Shown in pieces: positions 29,231-38,424 of a stretch of 64,000 nt of DNA. The position numbers and the translations under genes were made by a program. The notes under the pieces were generated by a model that did no database searches, was not told the origin of the DNA, and saw only the letters and a list, made by a program, of their open reading frames with translations. This DNA is from Tetramitus jugosus. Its lineage: Eukaryota; Heterolobosea; Eutetramitea; Acrasida; Vahlkampfiidae. The stretch is taken from positions 310,001-374,000 of the forward strand of contig OW569364.1 in the NCBI GenBank assembly GCA_937625935.1, written 5' to 3'. Each line of letters starts with the position of its first letter. Position 1 is the first letter of the stretch.

Positions 29231-30661
29231 TTAAGGATTGGCTGAAAGGTCCGATGGCGGCGGCACAGTGGATGATTCCAAATCCTCACTTTTGCCGACA
29301 ACTACAGGAGGGTGTTGCTGCTGTGAACGATCAGTATCTTCGTCAGAATCCGAGTCGAGCGCATGTAGTTCCAAAGAGCCTTCATCAGAGTCAAAAGCGT
29401 AGTTAATCTCGTTGAATCTTGTGTAGTGGTGGTTGGTTCGCTCTGGGACGAAAGAAGTCTTTGGAGCTCGCTCATACAAGAGACCAACATGACCTCCGAG
29501 TTGCATCAAAACAGCAACGATGATAAATATTGTTTGAACCACTCCTGGAAATTCTTTGAAAAAGACTTGACTGTAAATTAGGCCAAAAACGGTGGTCATT
29601 ACTTGAGAACACGCAAGCCAAGAGTAATACAAGTATTGGCAGAGTGGTGTTTGCAGCATGTGCACATGAATCGCTAATGGAATCAATGCAAATAACACTG
29701 ACCAACCACCGGTAAAGATCTTTGCATTCACCATGCTCAACAAGAGTGTCCTACGCAAAAACAATTCGTATGAACAATAAAGTGGGTTAGGCAAATGAAT
29801 GAATTACTCCAACATAAAAGGGCACATACAGGCATGTGAAAGCTGCTGGTACAAATAATCTCTTAAAGTATTCGAATTGATGAATAACAACAAGTCCAAT
29901 CGGTGCAATGATAGCCATCAAATAAGCAATCATAATTTTGGGATTATTTGAAAAGTTCAGAGTCAAATCAAACACCTCACTCAACGACTTTGCACTCTCT
30001 CTCGTATTCGCTTTCAATCCCACCAAGAGCAACAATAAATTTCCTGCAACAATCACAGCATACGAAGTGTAGTCTCTGTGTTTCATGCGATTACCACTAT
30101 ACCATGTAGTGTACTGAAGTCCAATCCAAACACCCACACTTGTCAAAGTCACTACAACCATCATTCGAATCAAATAGAGCGAAACAAACGAAAACAAGAG
30201 TCCAATGAGATAGAAACCAAGACAGATCCACCATCGCGGATCCATAATGTAAATTTTTTGATATTCAATTTGCTTTTCTGCATTCTTCAAGTGTGCGTAC
30301 CTCATGAGCGCACAAGCTATGTCAATCACAACAAACAACAACAACCAATAACAAGAACAACGACAATAATAAGCAAGAATGTTAGTGTGTTGTGCTTGAT
30401 GACACACAAAATTCGAATAAAGCACTGTGAATAACATACCAAAATGTGAAATTGCTCCTCCTCTGTACAGAATCAACAGTACATATGAATGATATTTTGG
30501 TGTAAGCGCTAGAATGATCAATCAGAATAAACAAAGAAGTGAAACAAAATGTGTGTATCAACGTACATGGTAGCAAGACAGATCCCAACAAGCACGCGAG
30601 GATTGATCAACTCAACAACAGCCGTCTTCCAATCCGACATCATTGCGTTACTACTGCTCAT
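29231..30661 (-). CDS. NIPA-like multi-pass membrane transporter
   Basis: Four exons: 30567-30661, 30440-30462 (23-nt microexon), 29830-30316 and 29231-29750. All three introns (104, 123 and 79 nt) are GT-AG and all phases fit, giving 374 residues. The microexon and its joins produce 'GICLATIGGAISHFACALM', a first transmembrane helix like that of NIPA/DUF803 proteins, followed by 'AHLKNAEKQ'. Further NIPA-like helices follow ('WWICLGFYLIGLLFSFVSLY', 'VIVAGNLLLLLVGL', 'MIAYLMAIIAPIGLVVIHQ', 'VVQTIFIIVAVLMQLGG'), then an acidic tail. NIPA proteins are Mg2+ and polyamine-linked transporters; family level is moderate, the substrate is inference. A closer start at 30643 is possible. Confidence 0.72.
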
Positions 30662-30779
30662 TCTGTTTTTTGATCCTTTTGTCGATATTTTACTTTCTCC
30701 GCCACCGACTCCTTTTTTGCTCTCGATCGGACTTTTCTTGTTTGAAGGAAAAAAGAACAACGAACACATCAAAGCAACA

Positions 30780-32450
30780 ATGAACACTCTCCTTCCCTCC
30801 ACAAACAATGATAACAACAATAACAACAATAACCCTCCAAGGAGATTTTCCTCATTGTTTGTTCTACTCATGCTAGGCCTTCAATTCCTCACTTATACTC
30901 ATTATTTGACACAAAATGATCCTTCATCATCATCAGCGAGCATTGATCATGCAGATCCGGCACAAAATCCCAATCATAACAACTATCACAACAACAACAA
31001 CAACAATAAAAATTTGTTACAGACGTTTGATGATGCTGAATGGTCCATGAACAAGTATGATCAATTGAATCAACAAGTGTTGGGTGTGAGTGGAATGGCC
31101 AAACTCATTCTTTCTTCATCGTCATCATCATCACGAAAAAATAAAAATGATACAACACCAACAACAACAAGTAATAGGAATAGTAATAGTAGTATCAATG
31201 ATTTGTTAGAAGTCATTTATTATGATTTATATGTGTCACATAAGCCAATGGATATGAAACAGTTGATGCGTGATGAGCAATCAGAGGAACAAACACTGCG
31301 GAGTGCTCAATTGAATCATTTGCTCCATCCTCAAAAATTTTCGTTTGATGATGATGAAACGATGGCAATGTTGTTGTTGTTGGGTGATTCGAATCGAAGA
31401 GCTAATCAACAACAACAACAACAGCAGCAGCATAATGGTGGCGGTGATAATGATGATGAAGGTGAGAATGTTGTTGCTGCTGCTGGTGGAGGTAACAAAG
31501 ATGGCACTCAAAGTTTAAAAAGTGGAGGTGGTAGTAGTCATCAGGATAATAGTGAAAATTTAGTGTTGAATGTGGGAGATGAGAATGTTGTAGTGGGGGA
31601 TGAACCACCTGCAGGTGATATTCAATCCTTGAGAGATCGTTATTTGAATCAGTTGATTGATGGAGAAGATGTGAATCGTTGGCAATTTTTGAAGCGTTTC
31701 AAGAGACCATTCAGAGAAGATGAACAGGGGCAAAAGAGACAGCAAGAATTGACAGAGTTCCATATTGGAGATTTATTGAATTTGAATCATTTGAAATCAG
31801 GCCGTTTGATTGATTTGTTGGACAAGACGCGATTTCAACGATTGACATTATCAATGAACGATCGAAGAGTGGAGGCAATGAAGCGAGTTACTGTTTTCTT
31901 GTATGATCCAGTGACAAAAATTCCATATACGTTGTCTGATCGTGGTCATTTAGTGGCTGGAGAGCAATGCACCTTCTTTTATGTTTATTTGTTGGCTGCT
32001 TATCCAGAGTATAGACAATTGTATGACAGTAGTGACTGCAAGAATGAGAAATGTGTGTTTGTCAATAAGCGCATGTCATTCTTCTATGAGAAATTGTCAG
32101 AATTGCTAGGATCGAATCTCACGTTGAAGAACAATCATTCCTACAATATTACAATTATGTTTACGACTGAGCATGAACGAATCATGTATCATGTAGTGAC
32201 GTTTACCAAGTTGTGGAACTTGATCATGAGCAAAACAAATCAAGTCAAGGTAAATTGGTTGAATATATGCTTCCAGGCCTTGCCAGTCGAAAAGTTTAGT
32301 AGCTCCGAGTTGCCTATGATTACTGCGTCAAAGATTGATGGAGCATCGAATAGTGTGACGCAAAGGTGGGAATTGGACATTGTGGATGTGAATGCTGCCA
32401 TCTCTCAGTCCATTTATCATTGGATCCGAGAAAATGTCATTGTAGAGTAG
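30780..32450 (+). CDS. Type II membrane protein, Asn/Gln-rich, unknown function
   Basis: 556 residues, from the ATG at 30780. A short Asn-rich cytosolic tail precedes a signal anchor ('FSSLFVLLMLGLQFLTYTHYL'). About 250 residues of low complexity follow (poly-Asn, Ser, Gln, Gly, Asp). The C-terminal about 220 residues look folded, with paired cysteines ('GEQCTFFYVYLLAAYPE', 'SSDCKNEKCVF') and sequons ('NLTL', 'NHSY', 'NITI'), suggesting a lumenal or extracellular domain. No family recognised. It shares a 118-nt divergent promoter with the NIPA-like gene. A possible 27-nt GT...AG unit near 32249 is in frame and treated as coding. Confidence 0.65.
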   Translation: MNTLLPSTNNDNNNNNNNPPRRFSSLFVLLMLGLQFLTYTHYLTQNDPSSSSASIDHADPAQNPNHNNYHNNNNNNKNLLQTFDDAEWSMNKYDQLNQQVLGVSGMAKLILSSSSSSSRKNKNDTTPTTTSNRNSNSSINDLLEVIYYDLYVSHKPMDMKQLMRDEQSEEQTLRSAQLNHLLHPQKFSFDDDETMAMLLLLGDSNRRANQQQQQQQQHNGGGDNDDEGENVVAAAGGGNKDGTQSLKSGGGSSHQDNSENLVLNVGDENVVVGDEPPAGDIQSLRDRYLNQLIDGEDVNRWQFLKRFKRPFREDEQGQKRQQELTEFHIGDLLNLNHLKSGRLIDLLDKTRFQRLTLSMNDRRVEAMKRVTVFLYDPVTKIPYTLSDRGHLVAGEQCTFFYVYLLAAYPEYRQLYDSSDCKNEKCVFVNKRMSFFYEKLSELLGSNLTLKNNHSYNITIMFTTEHERIMYHVVTFTKLWNLIMSKTNQVKVNWLNICFQALPVEKFSSSELPMITASKIDGASNSVTQRWELDIVDVNAAISQSIYHWIRENVIVE

Positions 32451-32510
32451 TGAGTGACTCCTGGTTGCAATTCAATGGATTGGATAAGAAATTGAGTTTA
32501 TGCGCAAAAA

Positions 32511-33779
32511 TTAGGGATTTGTATTTTGATATGTGGAGCGACTCGTTGGCTGTATCCCTGTTTGATCATTGTCAACTGTTTCATTGTTTTCAGATACCTT
32601 GGGGAGCTTTTCTGATGACAATGACGATTGAGTCTCTCTCCATGGCTTCTCTTCCTCCAATTGTGAACTCCTGGCTTCAAACTCACTCTTGGACACCCAA
32701 GTGAAACATGTGGCCAAATGGTTCGTGTGATTGTCGAACCAAGAGCAATAGTAGAGACGATAACCAATGAATCCACTCACAATTCCCAGAATACTTCCAA
32801 AGAGAACCTGTGAGCCGTTGTGATGATAGTCGAGATACCTACTGGAGGCAATCCCGATTGGCATCAATATGGGCAACACAAAGAAGAGAAATACTTTCCA
32901 TTGATGACTGTGATCGTCCCATATTTTGAATTTGCCATTTAAGTACAGGAACGTGAATATCCAACAAGCAAACGCATTGGCTGCGTGACCACTAGGAAAT
33001 GCAGGTGTCTGGATAAAGTGATTAAATGAGTCAGAGGCACAAATCTCTCTCACGTTGTACAACATTTTTCCAGGAATGATCTTGTCTGTTTGAATGTTGC
33101 ACTCTGCGTAGTGATTAGGCCGTAATCCACCCACAACAACCCACATGAAACTGCTAAACAGTAGACTGATCATAACAGAGGTGAGTAATCCGAGTGTTGC
33201 ATGATGCAAGTCATGAAATCCAATGTAATTCAAATTATGTGGGTCGAACATGTCACTGCGCTTTCGATGACTCGCCTTGGTTTCAGAATCACCCTCTTCC
33301 ATATCAGTTCGTCTCTTCCTCTGACCCAAGCAATACTTTATCAACAAGAGGAAATAGATGACCACGAATAGGATCAGTGGAACACCGACACATAGTAGAA
33401 AGAATAACCATGGAGGAATAATCTCCTTGATCATGGGGTAACTCAACGAAGGATCGTTCAACGGAAACAATGGATCTGGTTTTGGTGATAAACTGAATGC
33501 TCCCACCAACAGAAACTGCAGTATGATCACAATCCAATCGAGCAAGTAACTCACAGCTAATGATCTCTTTGTGTACCGAGTACGCAGTGGAGGCAGATCG
33601 ACTGCATAATTTAACTTCTCATAAAAATTGAGATAGGCACTCGTTTGACTAAAGTTTGTTCGATAGGAGATGAGTTCGTTTCGTTTCGTTCGACTCATGT
33701 TGTAGTCATGACGTTGTACAGAGGCGGCGATGATTGAAGTGTTCTCATTTGGTTCCTCTCCCCTTTGGTTGCCCAACAT
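32511..33779 (-). CDS. PAP2-superfamily membrane protein (lipid phosphatase-like)
   Basis: 422 residues from the first ATG (33779). Six likely transmembrane helices and the three PAP2 motifs are present: C1 'GGLRP', C2 'PSGHAANAF' and C3 'SRYLDYHHNGSQ'. The C2 His and the C3 Arg and His, which act in catalysis, are kept. The Lys of KxxxxxxRP is Trp here and the last Asp of SRxxxxxHxxxD is Gln. In lipid phosphate phosphatases both are normally conserved, so activity may be altered or lost. A Glu/Ser-rich cytosolic tail ends the protein. Confidence 0.82.
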   Translation of the reverse strand: MLGNQRGEEPNENTSIIAASVQRHDYNMSRTKRNELISYRTNFSQTSAYLNFYEKLNYAVDLPPLRTRYTKRSLAVSYLLDWIVIILQFLLVGAFSLSPKPDPLFPLNDPSLSYPMIKEIIPPWLFFLLCVGVPLILFVVIYFLLLIKYCLGQRKRRTDMEEGDSETKASHRKRSDMFDPHNLNYIGFHDLHHATLGLLTSVMISLLFSSFMWVVVGGLRPNHYAECNIQTDKIIPGKMLYNVREICASDSFNHFIQTPAFPSGHAANAFACWIFTFLYLNGKFKIWDDHSHQWKVFLFFVLPILMPIGIASSRYLDYHHNGSQVLFGSILGIVSGFIGYRLYYCSWFDNHTNHLATCFTWVSKSEFEARSSQLEEEKPWRETQSSLSSEKLPKVSENNETVDNDQTGIQPTSRSTYQNTNP

Positions 33780-34349
33780 TTCTTTTGTTCTTTGGTTGTC
33801 GTGCTTCTCAAACAATGGACACCACAATTTTCTCTTTCTATGTATTTATACAATCAAAGTTTTGGTTGGCCGAGCTCCATATTTGGACCATGAACATGAC
33901 ATTCTGATTGGGATAAGGCAAACAAACCAACACAAACAACTCTTAGCGTTCTTGCATCTTCTCCGGAATTACATCCATTCTCTTCCTCACAAACGAACCA
34001 ACAACAACGCCCGATGTATGCAAAATCAAATCACTACTCGCCTCTCATAGGAGGTTTGCATTTCCCGTAAAGTGCGGCCTTTCCTCTATCGGCAATCCCT
34101 GGGACGGCAGCTAACATCCAAGAGTCCAAAAAAAATTTGCTAGGCAACACCCACTCACAACGCAAAACCACCAAAAACATCCAAAACTCAAAGAGCGACG
34201 GTCGCACCAACAACAATAGCAACAACAACAGTAACAAACAACAACAACTTCAAAAGCTAACACCACTCTATCCTTCACCAACCTCACAACAAGTAGTGAC
34301 TACCACAACAAACATCAACATTTTTATATATCAAATTTACTAAATAGAC
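33780..34349. other. Divergent promoter region, 570 nt, with GC-rich block
   Basis: Between the PAP2-like gene (minus) and the MAP kinase-like gene (plus). A GC-richer block at about 34035-34120 contains small hairpins (for example 34058-34063 with 34070-34075) and is unlike its AT-rich surroundings. CAA-rich sequence then leads to the kinase start. No known RNA was recognised. Confidence 0.4.
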
Positions 34350-35819
34350 ATGTCTGGTGTAACCTACAACAACAACAACAGCAATTCTCCTCACCAACAC
34401 CATCAACACAACAATAACAGTCACAACAACGACAATAGTGATGGTTCATCATCACTTCAAACCAACCTTAGAATATGGAAGATCAATGACAATCTCACAT
34501 TTACACTTCCCATTACGTATGGTCCCATGTTTTTTCCAGAGCCCTATCAAAATCAAGTACGGTTAATTGGACAAGGAGCTTATGGTTGTGTCGTTGCTGC
34601 TCATGACTACTCTAATGGTGTCGATGCGTCGGGGAAACCAATTCGGCCGCCTGTCGCCATTAAAAAAGTTCCGGATTTTGCGAGTAGAGAGTTGGCTTTT
34701 TTGAAGCGGACCATGAGAGAGATTATTATTTTGAATATTTTTAGAGGTCATCCACATGTATGTGTTGTCATTTTTTTTTTAAAGCTTTCGAGTCGTTTTG
34801 TGGATGTATTTATTTGTTTGTTTGTTGTAATGATTGTAATTGTTGTTTTTGTTCACACACTTTTTTTTCATTTGTTGTTATTGTTGTTATTGCTTGTTTG
34901 TAACAAAAATCAACAATAGATTGTCGAGTTGATGGACATGTTCATCATTGGCAACGATTTGTACATTGTAATGAATATGCTCAACTCGGATTTGATGCTC
35001 GATATTGCTCATGGTTGCAAAAAGGGACTGCGGTATCATCCGGACAAGACTCGACAAATCCTGTACGGTGTTCTCAAGGGCGTAGACTTTCTCAGCAAGA
35101 GCAACATTGTTCACAGGGACTTGAAACCAGGCAATATTCTACTGGGAAAAGACAAGGTTCAATTGTGTGATTTTGGCATGTCGAATGCGCAGCATTTGGG
35201 CAAAAAAGACATTCCCATGGACTCGACCTATGTCGTCACGAGAATGTATAGACCGCCAGAGGTGATTCTCGAATCTGCGAGACAAACCTGTGCCATTGAC
35301 ATGTTCTCCATTGGATGTATATTTGCGGAAATGTTGTTTGCGGAGCAGAATCCCTCACAGGACAGGCGACTGTTCAATGCGAGCAGTGATTGTTCGAGAA
35401 GAGTGGGTGGTCAACTGTTGCACTTGAAACTCATGTTTGATGTGTGTGGAACACCTGATGTCGATGATTTGGACTGCTCAGAGAACGCAAAGCTCATTTT
35501 GGTCAACACGGATTGGTTCAAGCATAAAAAGGAACCAACTGATTGGTCAAAATTGTTTCCTAGTTCGAAACCAGAGGCAATTGATTTGCTAAAGAGAATG
35601 TTGCATTTCAATCCAGATAAGCGGTGCACGGCACTAGAAGCACTCTCCTCCTCGTACTTCAACGGTTTTCGATCTCCGTTCCCTGTTGATTCGAGGGAGT
35701 GTGTGGACACGACGAAATTTATGGAGTTTGCCAATTCAATTGACAATTATTCGCTGCAACAGATTGTCGGTTGGTTTAAACAGCAAGTCAACCCATTCCA
35801 TTCTCATTATCAGCAGTAG
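34350..35819 (+). CDS. MAP kinase-like protein kinase with S-T-Y activation loop
   Basis: Two exons, 34350-34757 and 34920-35819, with a 162-nt GT-AG intron (phase 0); 435 residues. After an Asn/His-rich N-terminus the kinase domain shows the Gly-loop 'IGQGAYGCVV', 'VAIKKV', 'HRDLKPGNILL', 'DFG' and 'YRPPEV' (APE changed to PPE). The overall pattern, including 'FGMSNAQHLGKKD' and the C-lobe 'LLKRMLHFNPDKRCTALEAL', is that of CMGC kinases closest to MAPKs. The activation-loop TxY motif reads S238-T239-Y240, so the usual phospho-threonine position is Ser. Upstream kinases and substrates are unknown. Confidence 0.88.
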
Positions 35820-36532
35820 TTTGGTCTATTGCTGTCAATGTTAGCCAACTATTACTACTCATATAACTTATTCTATTTTCTACTCTCAGAACATTGGGAT
35901 ATGTGTGCGTTGGTCAACGCACACGGGCATCCACAATGGAATCGAGAGCACACACTACTATGACTTTTTTCTTCTGTTCTATCGAAACTGAAACCTGGCC
36001 TGCTGCTCGACAAACTGTCCTAGTCAGACGATACATCTCTATTAATTGGTGGAATAATAACGATGATAATGCTGCTGCTACTGATCAATTTCTTCTAACG
36101 AGTCTTTCTTGATCACGTGCATTCATTTGTAAAAAGCGAATGAGCAAGCAAATAAAAATTGATGACAATGGAGCCTGGCAACTTTTTGTGTGAATGAAAA
36201 CTTTAAGAGATTTGACAGTAGTGTCCTGGATCGGGTCAAGGAGCCAAGTTATTTTCGTGTTGTCCGTCCAGTTATTAATAATTCGATTAGATTTGCGTCG
36301 CTCGACGACCGTTCACACCATACAACAACACCAAGGACCAGATTTATTTGATGTTGGAGACTGTACGTGCTTTATATTTATAATACTTTATCCTCTCCAG
36401 GATCAAAAAGAAAGACCTGGAAACAACGATTAGTGCTAAGAAACTCTCAAAAACCACACAACAAGACTACATACCCATTTGTGAGGGTCTTTTATGTACA
36501 TACTTTACAAATAATTCAAGATTACAATAAGA
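35820..36532. other. Intergenic stretch, 713 nt, with palindrome
   Basis: Lies between the kinase stop and the MFS start on the same strand. It holds a perfect inverted repeat at 35903-35924, listed separately. Short frames (for example 35894-36112) show no domain. The last about 100 nt presumably form the promoter and leader of the MFS gene. Confidence 0.5.
35903..35924. repeat. 22-nt perfect inverted repeat
   Basis: Arms GTGTGCGTTG and CAACGCACAC flank a 2-nt centre (GT). It lies 84 nt after the kinase stop codon. As DNA it is a good dimeric protein-binding site; as RNA it would give an 8-9 bp hairpin with a tight loop. Confidence 0.75.
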
Positions 36533-38392
36533 ATGGTGATTTCAACTTCAACCTCATTGGAAGACAACAACCCCAACTATTACGGCAGTAGTAGTGAATT
36601 ACCCACGAATCAATTGACATGCATCGAAGAGGACAAGTTGAGAGAAGAACCAAGTACTTCTTCCGATACAAAGTCACTCATGACTGTACATAATGAACCA
36701 GAGAAAATGCTCACCAACGTTGCTATGAAGGGATGCACTGTCTCACCTGATTGTTCAGTTTCATCATCTGATATATGTGGTGAGGAGTCGTTGAATTCGA
36801 CCTTGTCTTCTCGTCACAGTCAGTCAACTCCTTCACTATCATCTGAGAAGGGAACTCTACCAAACAACAAGCCAAAAAAGGAAAAATTGACAAGAATTCA
36901 ACTCTCCTTCTTTGTGTTCTTTGAGTTCTGTGTCATGCTATACATGGGTTACAATTTTGGTTTGATTGTGCCACTTCACGTCCGTCAGTTTGTAACGGGC
37001 AACAGCGAACGGACGTTTTTAATGGCCTTCATATCAACAACTTCATCTGCATCGTCCATCATCTTTGGTATTGTAACAGGGTTGATAAGTGACAGAATTT
37101 TGACGAGGTTCGGTCGAAGGAAACCTTTCATACTTGTCTGTTCTATTTTGATGGCCGTTACTCTACTGTTGCGAAGCGCTATGATGAGTGATGCTGTATT
37201 GCAAAAACAGAAATGGATAGACAGTCGAACGACACTCATTGTAATGTATGTGGCCTTGTATTGGATTGGAAATGGTGCTGTAGGTAGTGTAATGAGTGCA
37301 TTTCGTTCCTTGATTCCAGACATTGTTCACGACAGTCAGATGGGAGTTGTATCTGGCCTCTTTGGTTTCACTGCGATGCTTGGTATGATATTTGGACTCG
37401 GTATATTTGGAATACTCAAGTCGCATATACCAGTGTGGTCCTGTTCTTGTATAGTGGCAGGGTTGCTCATTCCCTCTTGCTTTGCTATACTGTTCATGTT
37501 CAAGGAACCTGTTTCTCACTTCAGTTCATCAGAGAGATGGATTGAAATGGCCTCAAAGAAACAAAAACTAGATATTGGTGAAGAAATTGTGAACAATGTG
37601 TCTGTGCAAGATTACGATGAAGGACCATTGTTAGAAGGAGAACCACTGTTACAAGAAAATGCGTTGTTTTATCGATCGGAGGAGAAGAGTTCGATTAGAA
37701 AGGTGCTATCGAGTACGAAGAGCAACCCATTTGCTAGTTGGAATTTTTCGTTTGTATTCCTGTCTCGGGCATTCTTTAACTTTGGTACTGCTTTGCTGTT
37801 CACCTATACTCTCTTTTTCTTCTCGGATACCTTCCAGAACAACTTCTCAATCTTGTTTTGGTCGAACATTGTCAAGGATGCTGTTCAGGCCAACAGTGCC
37901 TATCTGGTCAGTGTGTTGGGAATGAGTTTGGTTAGTAGTGTACTGTGTGGATTGATGAGTGACGCACTGGGAAAGAGATTCTTTATCTTTGTGGGAACGA
38001 CACTTGTTACGATTGGCTTGCTCGGGACAATGATCGTCAGATCATATTCTTTGGTGCTAGTCTTGGGTATTGCAATTGGTTTGGGAGTGGGTTGTTATCA
38101 TGCTGTAGATACAGCTCTAGTGACTTCAGTTCTGGACAAGGAGAATGCTGCACGAGATCTAGCCATTTGGAATCTCTCACTCGCCCTTCCTCACTTAATA
38201 GCAACGCCTATCGCCGGAGTGATTATTGGATTCTGTGACTTGCTGTTTAAGAATGGCAAGATACCTCTACCACACGTGGGATACACGATCATTTTCTTGA
38301 TTGGTGCATGTTGTCAGATCGTGTCACTCCTTCTCATGTTACTTGTGGGAATTCCAAAGAAAGGAAAAGTAAAGGCTTCTCAAAAGAAGTAA
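36533..38392 (+). CDS. Major facilitator superfamily transporter
   Basis: 619 residues, intronless. About 110 residues of Ser/Glu-rich cytosolic N-terminus precede twelve likely helices in two blocks, separated by a hydrophilic loop around residues 335-390. The loop between helices 2 and 3 carries the MFS signature 'SDRILTRFGRRKPFI', and the equivalent in the second half is 'GLMSDALGKRFFI'. 'GRRKPF' directly before a helix recalls sugar transporters of the GPH/SLC45 group, but the substrate cannot be told. Confidence 0.85.
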   Translation: MVISTSTSLEDNNPNYYGSSSELPTNQLTCIEEDKLREEPSTSSDTKSLMTVHNEPEKMLTNVAMKGCTVSPDCSVSSSDICGEESLNSTLSSRHSQSTPSLSSEKGTLPNNKPKKEKLTRIQLSFFVFFEFCVMLYMGYNFGLIVPLHVRQFVTGNSERTFLMAFISTTSSASSIIFGIVTGLISDRILTRFGRRKPFILVCSILMAVTLLLRSAMMSDAVLQKQKWIDSRTTLIVMYVALYWIGNGAVGSVMSAFRSLIPDIVHDSQMGVVSGLFGFTAMLGMIFGLGIFGILKSHIPVWSCSCIVAGLLIPSCFAILFMFKEPVSHFSSSERWIEMASKKQKLDIGEEIVNNVSVQDYDEGPLLEGEPLLQENALFYRSEEKSSIRKVLSSTKSNPFASWNFSFVFLSRAFFNFGTALLFTYTLFFFSDTFQNNFSILFWSNIVKDAVQANSAYLVSVLGMSLVSSVLCGLMSDALGKRFFIFVGTTLVTIGLLGTMIVRSYSLVLVLGIAIGLGVGCYHAVDTALVTSVLDKENAARDLAIWNLSLALPHLIATPIAGVIIGFCDLLFKNGKIPLPHVGYTIIFLIGACCQIVSLLLMLLVGIPKKGKVKASQKK

Positions 38393-38424
38393 AATTCAAT
38401 GAAGTGCTATTGTTTATTGATTTA

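Noticed and set aside
31400..31450. CAA/CAG repeat as a possible CRISPR or satellite
   Set aside because: Simple trinucleotide run encoding poly-Gln within a gene; no spacer structure.
32249..32276. GT...AG unit of about 27 nt within the type II membrane protein gene
   Set aside because: Far shorter than other introns here (49 nt or more) and in frame as coding sequence.
34120..34140. Sm-site-like T-run with GG on the minus strand suggesting a spliceosomal snRNA
   Set aside because: No recognisable snRNA 5' sequence or loop on either side.
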